Shown here one piece after another: positions 50,996 through 59,783 of a stretch of 64,000 nucleotides of DNA (its first letter is position 1; each line of letters starts with the position of its first letter). The translations under genes and the position numbers were made by a program. Source of the stretch: Bacteroidia bacterium (GTDB taxonomy: Bacteria > Bacteroidota > Bacteroidia > NS11-12g > UBA9320); NCBI GenBank assembly GCA_020849295.1, contig JADLGN010000005.1, positions 124,001-188,000 of the forward strand, read 5' to 3'. A model generated the notes under the pieces. It saw only the letters and a list, made by a program, of their open reading frames with translations. It was not told the origin of the DNA and made no database searches.

Positions 50996-53551
50996 TTACT
51001 TTGGTTTTTTTTCAAGCAAAAGCATGTCACCTTCAATATTTACTGACAAATAATTTTCAAATATTGCTGTACCTAAAATTGCTTTTTTAACACTTCCTGT
51101 TCCTACTACACATCTTACATTTGTAAATTTAATATCTCCAAATGTAATTTCTTTTACATCAAATGATTTTCCTTTAATTTTAGTACCATCTGGCAATGAA
51201 TAGCTTTTTGCACTTTCTATAAAATCATTAACAGTTAAAATTTTTGCTGAAATAAGTTGTACTACTGTAGCTTCAGGAATTATTATGCTTGTTTCTTCTG
51301 GATCAAAATTAAATTTAATTGATTTCTTACCAATTTTACCCATAACACTATATGTATTTCTTGATTTGGTAACAGGAATCATGTCATATTTTTCCTTCAT
51401 TTCGTCAATTTCTGCCTGTTTAGCTTCTTTGCTGTTCGGGTCTATTTGATCTTTTGGCAAATTTTTCTTGTCTTCAAGATATTTTTTTCTTGCATCAGCT
51501 AAGAATGGACTATTAATTGGTCCTCCGCTCAATGCAGAATCATTAAATACTTTGATGGTTTCTTTTGTCCACTGAAAATTACAATTCATTACTTTTACAA
51601 CTGCTCTACGATTTTGCTGATGTTCATCTTCAGAGCATGGCACTACTTTTCCCCCTTCACATTCGCAATTATTTACAAGTTGCGATTCTCCATAACCTCT
51701 TGCATCAAGTCTGAATGGATTTATTCCGCCTTTGATAATATAAGAAACTGCCGAGTCTGCACGGCGTTGAGAAAGTGCTTTATTGTAATCATAAGTATTA
51801 CGACAGTCGGTATGTGTACCAAGTTCTATTGCCATTTTGGGATATTTTTTTAAAGTAGCAATTAAGTCGTCTAACACTCGTTTAGATTCTGAACGTGTAT
51901 ATATGTTTGATGAGTCAAGTCCATAATAAATTGGTAAAATAAAAATATCATTACATTGATTTTTAAGGCAAAAATCTCTTTTAAAGTCTTGTGACTGCTC
52001 AAGTCCCATTGTTGAAACATATTCTTCTTTGCTGTCGTAGTAGTATTCATCTCTCTTTGATGCAAAAAGCTCATATTTTGTATTTACTTTTAGTGTAACT
52101 TTATAATAACCGCTTTTATCAGTATATACTCTAATTTTAGATGAATCATGGTTATTACTAATAATAACCAAAGCTTTTGATAATTTTTTACCATCTTTAC
52201 AATCAGTAATTACACCTGACAAAGTAAACACAAGAGGATCCATCCAAAACTCATAAATATTATCATCAGCTTTGCCTGATGCACTTCGGTTTGAAGTAAA
52301 ATAACCTTTTTCTTTTGTTGGGTCTAATATTATACCAAAATCATCACCTGCAGAATTAATTGGTGATTTCATATTTTCTGGTTTTTCCCAATCAAGACCA
52401 CTTCCTTTTGCTGTAAAAATATCTAAAGCTCCTATTCCGGGATGTCCGTCAGAAGCAAAATATAATGTTCCATCTTCAAAAATATATGGAAATACTTCGT
52501 TCCCTTTTGTATTTATTACAGGTCCTAAGTTTACAGGATCTCCCCATGTTTTACCTCTTTTTACATAATTCACAACCCAAATATCGTGTGTATTGGTATC
52601 TCCAAATCCGCCTGGCATATCTGATGCAAAATATAATTTTTCTCCATCTGCTGATAGTGATGGATGTCCAAAATTAAATTTATCATTACAAAATGGTAAT
52701 GGTTTTGGTGTTATATCCCATTCTTTTCCGCTTTTTCTTGCTTCATAAATTTTACACTTTCTCTCATTTCCTTTTATACCGTTGCATTGCGTAAAATACA
52801 TTTTTGTAAATTTTTCATCGAAAGTAGCTGTTCCGTCATTATAGTCAGTGTTTACTCCGGGAACTAAAACTGCACCACCCCATTTTCCACTGCCAGGTTT
52901 TTTACCTTGCGACTCTATCATCCACAAGTCTGTATATTTTCTGCCTGTCCATTTGTATTGAGTTGAACTTTCGCCTTTTGGTCTATCAGAGGTAAACACA
53001 ATTGCTGTTTTTTTCTTATTTGCCCACATTGGCGAAAAATCATCTGATTTTTCTTTAGAGCCTGATGGTTCGTTTGCCGGCTTAAATTCTGATACATGAT
53101 ATCTTGTTTTTGCGTCTTTCCATTTAAGGGCAAGTTCACAACCTTCTATCATTATTTTTGAATTTGGGTCTTCAGGTTGCATTTTCTGATATTCTTGAAA
53201 CTTAAGAATTGCTTCGGTGTACTTTCCTGTGTTTTTCAAACAATCGCCCATTTTATAATAAAACATTGGGTCTTTGGCACCTTTTTGTATAGCAATTGAA
53301 TACCACTTAAGTGCATTTTTATAATCATGATTGTAATAATACGCTTCTGCGGCATTTATAGCAGATGTAAGTTTATCTTTTTTGGGGGTTTTTGAATTTT
53401 TATAAACTTTAGCATACATATCTGCCGCTATTGCATATTCTTTCATTTTGTAATGTTGGTTAGCTTTTTGAACACTTGGAGGGTTACATGAGCCCAAAAT
53501 GTAAATTGCAACAAGCGAAAAAATAATTGTTTTGGTATATGAATTAATCAT
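50996..53551 (-). CDS. PorE-like OmpA family lipoprotein (TPR-PD40-CRD-OmpA) with extra C-terminal retropepsin-like domain
   Basis: Lipobox YILGSCNPPS; TPR-like N-term; PD40 blades (FDEKFTKMYFTQCNG, LSADGEKLYFASDMPGGFG); CRD; OmpA IELGTHTDCRNTYDYNKALSQRRADSAVSYIIKGGI; C-term YSVMGKIGKKSIKFNFDPEETSIIIPEATV...ILGTAIFENYLSVNIEGDMLLLEK. Confidence 0.85.
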   Translation of the reverse strand: MINSYTKTIIFSLVAIYILGSCNPPSVQKANQHYKMKEYAIAADMYAKVYKNSKTPKKDKLTSAINAAEAYYYNHDYKNALKWYSIAIQKGAKDPMFYYKMGDCLKNTGKYTEAILKFQEYQKMQPEDPNSKIMIEGCELALKWKDAKTRYHVSEFKPANEPSGSKEKSDDFSPMWANKKKTAIVFTSDRPKGESSTQYKWTGRKYTDLWMIESQGKKPGSGKWGGAVLVPGVNTDYNDGTATFDEKFTKMYFTQCNGIKGNERKCKIYEARKSGKEWDITPKPLPFCNDKFNFGHPSLSADGEKLYFASDMPGGFGDTNTHDIWVVNYVKRGKTWGDPVNLGPVINTKGNEVFPYIFEDGTLYFASDGHPGIGALDIFTAKGSGLDWEKPENMKSPINSAGDDFGIILDPTKEKGYFTSNRSASGKADDNIYEFWMDPLVFTLSGVITDCKDGKKLSKALVIISNNHDSSKIRVYTDKSGYYKVTLKVNTKYELFASKRDEYYYDSKEEYVSTMGLEQSQDFKRDFCLKNQCNDIFILPIYYGLDSSNIYTRSESKRVLDDLIATLKKYPKMAIELGTHTDCRNTYDYNKALSQRRADSAVSYIIKGGINPFRLDARGYGESQLVNNCECEGGKVVPCSEDEHQQNRRAVVKVMNCNFQWTKETIKVFNDSALSGGPINSPFLADARKKYLEDKKNLPKDQIDPNSKEAKQAEIDEMKEKYDMIPVTKSRNTYSVMGKIGKKSIKFNFDPEETSIIIPEATVVQLISAKILTVNDFIESAKSYSLPDGTKIKGKSFDVKEITFGDIKFTNVRCVVGTGSVKKAILGTAIFENYLSVNIEGDMLLLEKKPK

Positions 53552-53690
53552 TCTATGACTGTGTTATTTCTTTTAACTTTCAAACTTGCATTATTTTATA
53601 CAATTTTCAAAGCATATCTTATAATTTGCAAAAAAAATCTTTATCTTTTATATTCTAACTTAACCATTGATGTTTTAACAAAATAAAATA

Positions 53691-54716
53691 TTAATTAATT
53701 GTTTTTATTTCTGTCTTTGTTCCATTTGGTGTAATCAAACTGCAAATGCCCGTTTCAGCTGTTGCATATCCTATTACAGTTATATCAATATTACTTTTTA
53801 TTTTCTCATAATCATTTTGGCTAATTGTAAACAGTAGCTCGTAATCTTCGCCGCCGCTTAATATACACATGGTGGCATCAAGATTCATTTCACTTGCAAG
53901 TTGCAAGGTTTGATTATCTATTGGTAGTTTATTTTCATAAATATCAAACCCCACTTTTGATTGCTCTGCAATTTTTCTCATTCCGTCTGCCAGTCCGTTG
54001 CTTAAATCAGTCATTGATGTTGGTTTTATACTTTTACTATCAAAAAGTTCAATAATATCTTTTCTTGCTTCGGGTTTAAGTTGTCTTTCTATGATGTAAT
54101 TATATGCTTCAATGTCTGGTTTAAAATTTTTATTTTCCATAAAAATTCTTTTTTCCCTCTCTAATAAATGAAAACCCATATATGCACCTCCCAAATCTCC
54201 ACTTACGCAAAGCAAATCACCTTTTTGGCATGTAGAGCGTAAAACATAATTTTTGAGATTTACACTTCCTACTACACTTACTGAAATTGTAAGCCCTTTG
54301 GGGGCTGTATTTGTATCTCCTCCAGCGAGCAATATTTTGTATTTATTACATGCTAAATTAATTCCGCTGTACAATTCTTCTATTGCTTCCATAGTATATT
54401 TATTAGAAAACGCAATATTTACAAGTATATATTCCGGTGTTGCATTCATCGCATAAATATTACTTATTGATGTAGTAATTGACTTGTATCCTAAATGTTT
54501 TAAAGGTGTATAAATTATATCAAAATTTACATCTTCTACAAGTGTATTTGACGCTAACACAATCTGTTTGTTTTTTATAAATGGTATTATTGCTGCATCA
54601 TCTCCAGGAGGAACAACAAATGTTTTGTTGTTTTTTTCAATAGCTGATAAAATATTTTTTATTAGTTTAGATTTTCCTTGGTTTTCAATTTTTGTATTTT
54701 CTGAATTTTCAAACAT
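53691..54716 (-). CDS. thiL: Thiamine-monophosphate kinase
   Basis: PPGDDAAIIPF, LVEDVNFDIIYTPLKHLGYKSITTSISNIYAMNATPEYILVNIA, AGGDTNTAPKGLTISVSVVG, LSGGEDYELLFTI. Confidence 0.95.
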   Translation of the reverse strand: MFENSENTKIENQGKSKLIKNILSAIEKNNKTFVVPPGDDAAIIPFIKNKQIVLASNTLVEDVNFDIIYTPLKHLGYKSITTSISNIYAMNATPEYILVNIAFSNKYTMEAIEELYSGINLACNKYKILLAGGDTNTAPKGLTISVSVVGSVNLKNYVLRSTCQKGDLLCVSGDLGGAYMGFHLLEREKRIFMENKNFKPDIEAYNYIIERQLKPEARKDIIELFDSKSIKPTSMTDLSNGLADGMRKIAEQSKVGFDIYENKLPIDNQTLQLASEMNLDATMCILSGGEDYELLFTISQNDYEKIKSNIDITVIGYATAETGICSLITPNGTKTEIKTIN

Positions 54717-54775
54717 AATGCGAATTTATTATGTTCATTGATTTTTTATAAATTTGTTTATTAAATCAATTTAAT

Positions 54776-55462
54776 ATGAATTTTCTAAAAGGGCTTTCTG
54801 ACTTATTTTTCCCTGAAATATGTGTAAATTGCAATAGAACTTTGGTAAATGGAGAAAAAATTATTTGTACATTTTGCGAAGCTATATTGCCTATAAATAA
54901 ATTAAGTATTAATAATGATAATAAAATTATCAAATCACTGTGGGGAAGGGTTAATATTGATTTTGCTTATGCTTACTTAAATTTTAGAAAAGAAGGTATA
55001 ACACAAAATATTCTTCATTTTTTGAAATATAAAAACCGAAAAGATATTGGTTTGCATTTTGGCAAACTTCTCGCTTTATCAATAAAAGATGAAGAATTTA
55101 TAAAGAATACAGATTTTTTGATACCTGTTCCGTTACATAAGTCAAAACAAAAAAAAAGAGGTTACAACCAAAGTTATGAAATATGTAAGGGAATAAATGA
55201 AGTATTAAAAATTCCGGTTTTAGGAGATAATATTATTAGAATTTCAAAAACTCTCTCGCAAACTAACAAACACAGATTTGAAAGATGGGAAAATGTTTCA
55301 AAAAATTTTGAAGTAAAAAATAAGGGAATTTTTGTAGAGAAAAACATATTGATTGTAGATGATGTATTTACAACCGGAGCCACAATTGAAGCATGTTGCC
55401 AGCCATTGCAAAAAATAGATAACCTTAAAATTGGGATTGCAACTCTTGCTATAGCATATTAA
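54776..55462 (+). CDS. ComF family phosphoribosyltransferase-like protein
   Basis: N-term Cys zinc motif (FFPEICVNCNRTL...ICTFCEA), PVPLHKSKQKKRGYNQSYEICKGI, PRPP loop ILIVDDVFTTGATIE. Confidence 0.93.
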   Translation: MNFLKGLSDLFFPEICVNCNRTLVNGEKIICTFCEAILPINKLSINNDNKIIKSLWGRVNIDFAYAYLNFRKEGITQNILHFLKYKNRKDIGLHFGKLLALSIKDEEFIKNTDFLIPVPLHKSKQKKRGYNQSYEICKGINEVLKIPVLGDNIIRISKTLSQTNKHRFERWENVSKNFEVKNKGIFVEKNILIVDDVFTTGATIEACCQPLQKIDNLKIGIATLAIAY

Positions 55463-57870
55463 TCTTTGAAAAACTTAATAGGTGCAAATCCTTTGGTACA
55501 GATAAAATATATACCTTTTGAAAATTCAGAAACATCAATTAATTTTTTGCTTTGAGGTTCAACAATTACATTCAAAACTGATTTGCCAAGTATGTTTTCT
55601 ACTTGTATTGTCAATTTTTCAAAATCCGTATTTTCAATTGTAATATAATTGTGTGCCGGATTTGGATGTATTTTAATTTTTGAAGCTTTCAAATTCTTAA
55701 CCGAAGCACTATTTGACACTATGTTTACAGCGTCATTTGTAATTACTGCTTCTTGAAAATCAAAATAAATATATGCTCTGTTTTTTATATTTGTTCCTAC
55801 TTCGAGTTTGTCTTTAAGATTGATTTTAAAATCAATGAATCCATTGCTCAATTCTTCATTAACTTTTTTATCTGGCAAAAGTACATTTCTGAAAATCCAT
55901 GCATATTTATATCTGTATTTTCCATTTTGCAACCATGCTATGGGGGCTAATTCATAATTATGACTTGAGCTCATAATCACTCCTTTGTTTGCACTTATTA
56001 CAAAGTTGGGGTCGAGTGTGTCAATAATTTGAATATTATATGCAGTATCAATGCCGGTATTCTGAAACCTAATTTTATAATCAATAGAGGAGGTTTGGGT
56101 TGAAATTTTATAATCTTGCTTTGTTGTTTTATCATTGGGGTCAATCGCCGCAACAAGTTTCTGAGTTAATGTATCAAAATTGTTTGTTCTATCATCATCA
56201 TTTAGTTCATTAAGAATAACATTAGCTTTGTGGCAAATTTTATTTCCAAGTTGCAGTTCTACAGGGATTTTAGCTTTTGCCAGAATACAAATTGTTTCGC
56301 CTTTATTTAGTGAATTAATTTTCCAAATAATCTTATTCTGCTTATATGAAAATGGTACTATACTAAATTCTGTAAATTGAATTAAATTGTCAGGTGTAAA
56401 TTCTAATATTGCTTCATTAATATTTTGATTTCCTCTGTTTGTTATGCAAATTCTGTAATTTTCATCAAAACCAAGTCTTGCTCTCCAACCTGTAAAATCA
56501 GATACACTAACAGAAACATCATAGTGGCTACCATAAGGAATAATTCCAAAATCCAGCCCGGCATTTGTAAGTTGATCAGATGTATTAACTATCTTGGTTC
56601 CGCATGTAGATATATAGTATTTTGGAGTTTCAATATTTACAATATGCTGCGATATCTCTGGTTCTACAGGAATGAAAAATCTGCCGTTGTAATCAGTAGG
56701 TATATAAACATTTTCAGGCATAATTTTTACTAAAATTTCCTGCAGGTTATTTTCATCAAACTCTTGAGTGCAATTTTGGTTATTATCATAAAATACTTTA
56801 CCGGTTAGAAGTGCTTTGTCGTGTAATATTTTACCTGTTTTATTTAATATTAATCCTTGGTGAGTAACAAAAGAACCTGAAATATATACTTCATTTTCGC
56901 CATATATTTTTACATCATTTCCAATATAATCAATGTTGGGAACTGTCCAAACATTTCCATTCCAATATGCAATACTTGCAGTTTTCTTTGTAGTTTCATT
57001 TACAAATTTTCCACTTACCCAAAGTATATTTTTCACTTGGTGAATATCTGAAACAGACATGATTTTCCATTGATAAAGACCATTTGATATTTCTTTCCAG
57101 TTGTTTGATTTTAAACTGAAATTAATGTATCCATCGTAATCAACACCCGTTACAATTAAGCTGTCATTAAATTTTCCAAATCCTTCGAAGCCATTATTGT
57201 AGGGCGAACTTGTAATGTTTTTCCAAACGTTATTTTCAAATACTTTAAATGCCTTATTGTATGGATCAAAAGGTGTTGCAAACAGACCAATTGCCCAAAT
57301 TTTATTATTACTGTATTCAAAATCTGTAAAATAATCGTCAATTCCTTGGTCTGGATGATTAGATGCATATACTTTGCATGCAAGTCCTTCAACATTTAAA
57401 ATTGATATTGAACTACTATTATAATTAAACTTACCACATAGCAAAAGTTCATTGCCGGTAGTTATAAATTTTAGATTTTTTTCAGAAAAAATATTATCTG
57501 TATTAATTTTTTCCCAAAAATTTCCTTTATTTTTAATAATTAACAACTTCCCGTTATTATTTGTTAAAGCTAAATAAAGTTCATTTTTAAAATAAAATAA
57601 TGATTTTGCCGAAATTGAATCAATATTGTTTGATAAATATTTTATATAGCTACTTGTAATTTTAGGTAGATTTAACCAAAAATTTCCATCCCATTTTTTA
57701 ACTTCAAAAGTAGAATTACTTTTAGTAATCACCCATAGTTTATCATTATTTGAGCAAACAACCCCGGTTGAGAATGATTGTCCTTGTCCGAGAGGCAATA
57801 TAACCTGAGCTTTGGTATAGTTAAATACTACCAAACTCAAAATTATTATATTCAAAAACCTTTTTATCAT
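55459..57870 (-). CDS. Secreted beta-propeller-like/DUF7619-like protein with T9SS sorting domain
   Basis: Signal peptide; VKKWDGNFW / YWNGNVW propeller-like repeats; AIDPNDKTTKQDYKISTQTSSIDYKIRFQNTGIDTAYNIQIIDTLDPNF; C-term IKIHPNPAHNYITIENTDF...GIYFICTKGFAPIKFFKD. ATG overlaps upstream stop (ATGA). Confidence 0.88.
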   Translation of the reverse strand: MIKRFLNIIILSLVVFNYTKAQVILPLGQGQSFSTGVVCSNNDKLWVITKSNSTFEVKKWDGNFWLNLPKITSSYIKYLSNNIDSISAKSLFYFKNELYLALTNNNGKLLIIKNKGNFWEKINTDNIFSEKNLKFITTGNELLLCGKFNYNSSSISILNVEGLACKVYASNHPDQGIDDYFTDFEYSNNKIWAIGLFATPFDPYNKAFKVFENNVWKNITSSPYNNGFEGFGKFNDSLIVTGVDYDGYINFSLKSNNWKEISNGLYQWKIMSVSDIHQVKNILWVSGKFVNETTKKTASIAYWNGNVWTVPNIDYIGNDVKIYGENEVYISGSFVTHQGLILNKTGKILHDKALLTGKVFYDNNQNCTQEFDENNLQEILVKIMPENVYIPTDYNGRFFIPVEPEISQHIVNIETPKYYISTCGTKIVNTSDQLTNAGLDFGIIPYGSHYDVSVSVSDFTGWRARLGFDENYRICITNRGNQNINEAILEFTPDNLIQFTEFSIVPFSYKQNKIIWKINSLNKGETICILAKAKIPVELQLGNKICHKANVILNELNDDDRTNNFDTLTQKLVAAIDPNDKTTKQDYKISTQTSSIDYKIRFQNTGIDTAYNIQIIDTLDPNFVISANKGVIMSSSHNYELAPIAWLQNGKYRYKYAWIFRNVLLPDKKVNEELSNGFIDFKINLKDKLEVGTNIKNRAYIYFDFQEAVITNDAVNIVSNSASVKNLKASKIKIHPNPAHNYITIENTDFEKLTIQVENILGKSVLNVIVEPQSKKLIDVSEFSKGIYFICTKGFAPIKFFKD

Positions 57871-59099
57871 TTTTCGCCTCTATTTATTATGTAGTTTATA
57901 TTAAAATTCAAACCATAATTATATAATCTGTTTTTTACCGGATACGTTTTGCTATATGCCGAGCCAATTAATGACGAATAATTTGGTTCGATTGTAAAAA
58001 TAAAATTTCTTTTTGATTGATAAAATATTCCGATTGATACAGAATATCCTTTTGACCAATTTCTGATATTACTCTTATCAATATCTTCTAAATTAAGATA
58101 TGTTGGATTGACTGTTTTTCCGTCAGAATTTAAAAATTTTGAAAAGTTAAAACCAATTTTACTTTCAATTCCAAAATTGTTTTTAATATACGCTCTGTTG
58201 CCCAATGATACTGGTATTGCTAAAAACTCTAGTTTGCTTGTGCCATTGTGTTTAACAACCTCTGGGCTTGTAGGTAAATATGACAAAATTCCATATTTAG
58301 GGTCAACATTGGCAAATTCGCTAATAGTATAATTGTAATTGTGATGCACATTGTAACTTGAAATATACATTCCAGACCTAAAATAAAATTTCCCAATGAA
58401 ATTTATCTGTGCATTAAGTCCGTTATTCATTCCATTGCCAAATGCAGAACTTCCATTTATCGAATTGAAATATGTTCGGTTAATAAATTTATTCATTGAT
58501 TTATTTTCCTTAATTGCTTCCATACCCATAGCAGGTGAAAAATTTAAACCTATTTCAAATGAAATTTTATTTTTTCTATTATTTTTATCGTTAGGAAATT
58601 TTTTAAGATTTAAATTTTTAACATAAGACAATTCCTCAAACTTCAAATCAAATATGTTTGTAATATTGTGTGTTTTTAACTCTATTGGCAAAAAACTTGG
58701 AATAAAAATCTTTTCAGAAATATCTTGAACGATTTTCTCTTCAAATTTTGGCTTATTACTCTTAGAAATTAAAATGAATTTATTTTTATCTGCATATTCC
58801 TGTTTTGAATTGCCAAGTAATTTATCAATTGGTTTTTTAATTTTTACTTCTGAGTTTGGCTTATCTATTATTACAATTTTTCTACTATTTTCATTTTTTA
58901 AATAGAAGTAATTAAAGCTAATTCCGCCTAAAACTAATAGGAAAACAGTTAAAACAGAAAACCAAAAAATAATTATTCTCTTTTTACGAATATTTAATTT
59001 TTTCTCAATACCATACCAATCAGATAGCGGAATATCTGCTTCAAAAGAACTGAATTTGTCCTTCAAAATACTATTGATATGTTTATTATCTATTCTCAA
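57867..59099 (-). CDS. Predicted transenvelope anti-sigma factor (cytoplasmic anti-sigma stub, TM helix, linker, C-terminal OM beta-barrel)
   Basis: TTG start overlapping sigma stop (TTGA). N-term LKDKFSSFEADIPLSDWYGIEKKL, one TM (IIIFWFSVLTVFLLVLGGISFNYF), ~100 aa Lys-rich linker, then ISFEIGLNFSPAMG...NYGLNFNINYII amphipathic strands. Confidence 0.78.
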   Translation of the reverse strand: MRIDNKHINSILKDKFSSFEADIPLSDWYGIEKKLNIRKKRIIIFWFSVLTVFLLVLGGISFNYFYLKNENSRKIVIIDKPNSEVKIKKPIDKLLGNSKQEYADKNKFILISKSNKPKFEEKIVQDISEKIFIPSFLPIELKTHNITNIFDLKFEELSYVKNLNLKKFPNDKNNRKNKISFEIGLNFSPAMGMEAIKENKSMNKFINRTYFNSINGSSAFGNGMNNGLNAQINFIGKFYFRSGMYISSYNVHHNYNYTISEFANVDPKYGILSYLPTSPEVVKHNGTSKLEFLAIPVSLGNRAYIKNNFGIESKIGFNFSKFLNSDGKTVNPTYLNLEDIDKSNIRNWSKGYSVSIGIFYQSKRNFIFTIEPNYSSLIGSAYSKTYPVKNRLYNYGLNFNINYIINRGEK

Positions 59100-59668
59100 C
59101 TTTTCAATTCACTTTTCTTAATTTCATCTATCAACATAGTTCTAGCTCTACTCAACCTGCTTTTTGATGAACCTACTTGTATGCCCAGAGTGTCAGCTAT
59201 TTGCTGATGTGAAAAACCATCAACCGAATACATATTTAAAACAACTTTGTACTTGTCTGGTAGTTTATTTATATAATCAAATACTCTTGCTACAGGCATA
59301 TTTTTTAAAATTTTTGTAAACTCATTTTCGTCCTCTGTGTTTGATTCGTCAGCTATATAATGAATATTTTCATTTATATCCATAAACACCTGCTTGTTTG
59401 CACTACTCTTTAAATATGAAAGGCAAGTATTTATAAATATTCGAGTCATCCAAGTTTCGACAGAACTATCGCCTTTAAAGCTAGAAAATTTAGTGAAAAC
59501 TTTAATAAAGCCGTCATGAACCAAATCTCTGGCTATTTCACTATTGCTGCTATATCTGAGGCAAACACCCATCATTTTTTTAGAATAAATTTCAAATAAC
59601 AATCTTTGGCTGTTTCGATTATTATTTTTACATCCTTCAATAATTTCATAAATCTTGGATTTGTCCAA
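59096..59668 (-). CDS. ECF-type RNA polymerase sigma factor
   Basis: Sigma2 (GVCLRYSSNSEIARDLVHDGFIKVFTKFSSFKGDSSVETWMTRIFINTCLSYL) and sigma4 (LPDKYKVVLNMYSVDGFSHQQIADTLGIQVGSSKSRLSRARTML). Confidence 0.95.
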   Translation of the reverse strand: MDKSKIYEIIEGCKNNNRNSQRLLFEIYSKKMMGVCLRYSSNSEIARDLVHDGFIKVFTKFSSFKGDSSVETWMTRIFINTCLSYLKSSANKQVFMDINENIHYIADESNTEDENEFTKILKNMPVARVFDYINKLPDKYKVVLNMYSVDGFSHQQIADTLGIQVGSSKSRLSRARTMLIDEIKKSELKS

Positions 59669-59734
59669 TGTTTACAGTATTTATAGACTTTGAAATATAA
59701 AAAGGTTGCATTATAATTTATAATATTAAATAAA

Positions 59735-59763
59735 AAAAGGGGTTCAAAATTTGAACCCCTTTT
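59735..59763 (-). terminator. Terminator downstream of the giant T9SS protein gene
   Basis: AAAAGGGGTTCAAA-A-TTTGAACCCCTTTT, 14-bp perfect arms with flanking A/T tracts. Confidence 0.85.
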
Positions 59764-59783
59764 ATTTATTAAAATGTTACTTC

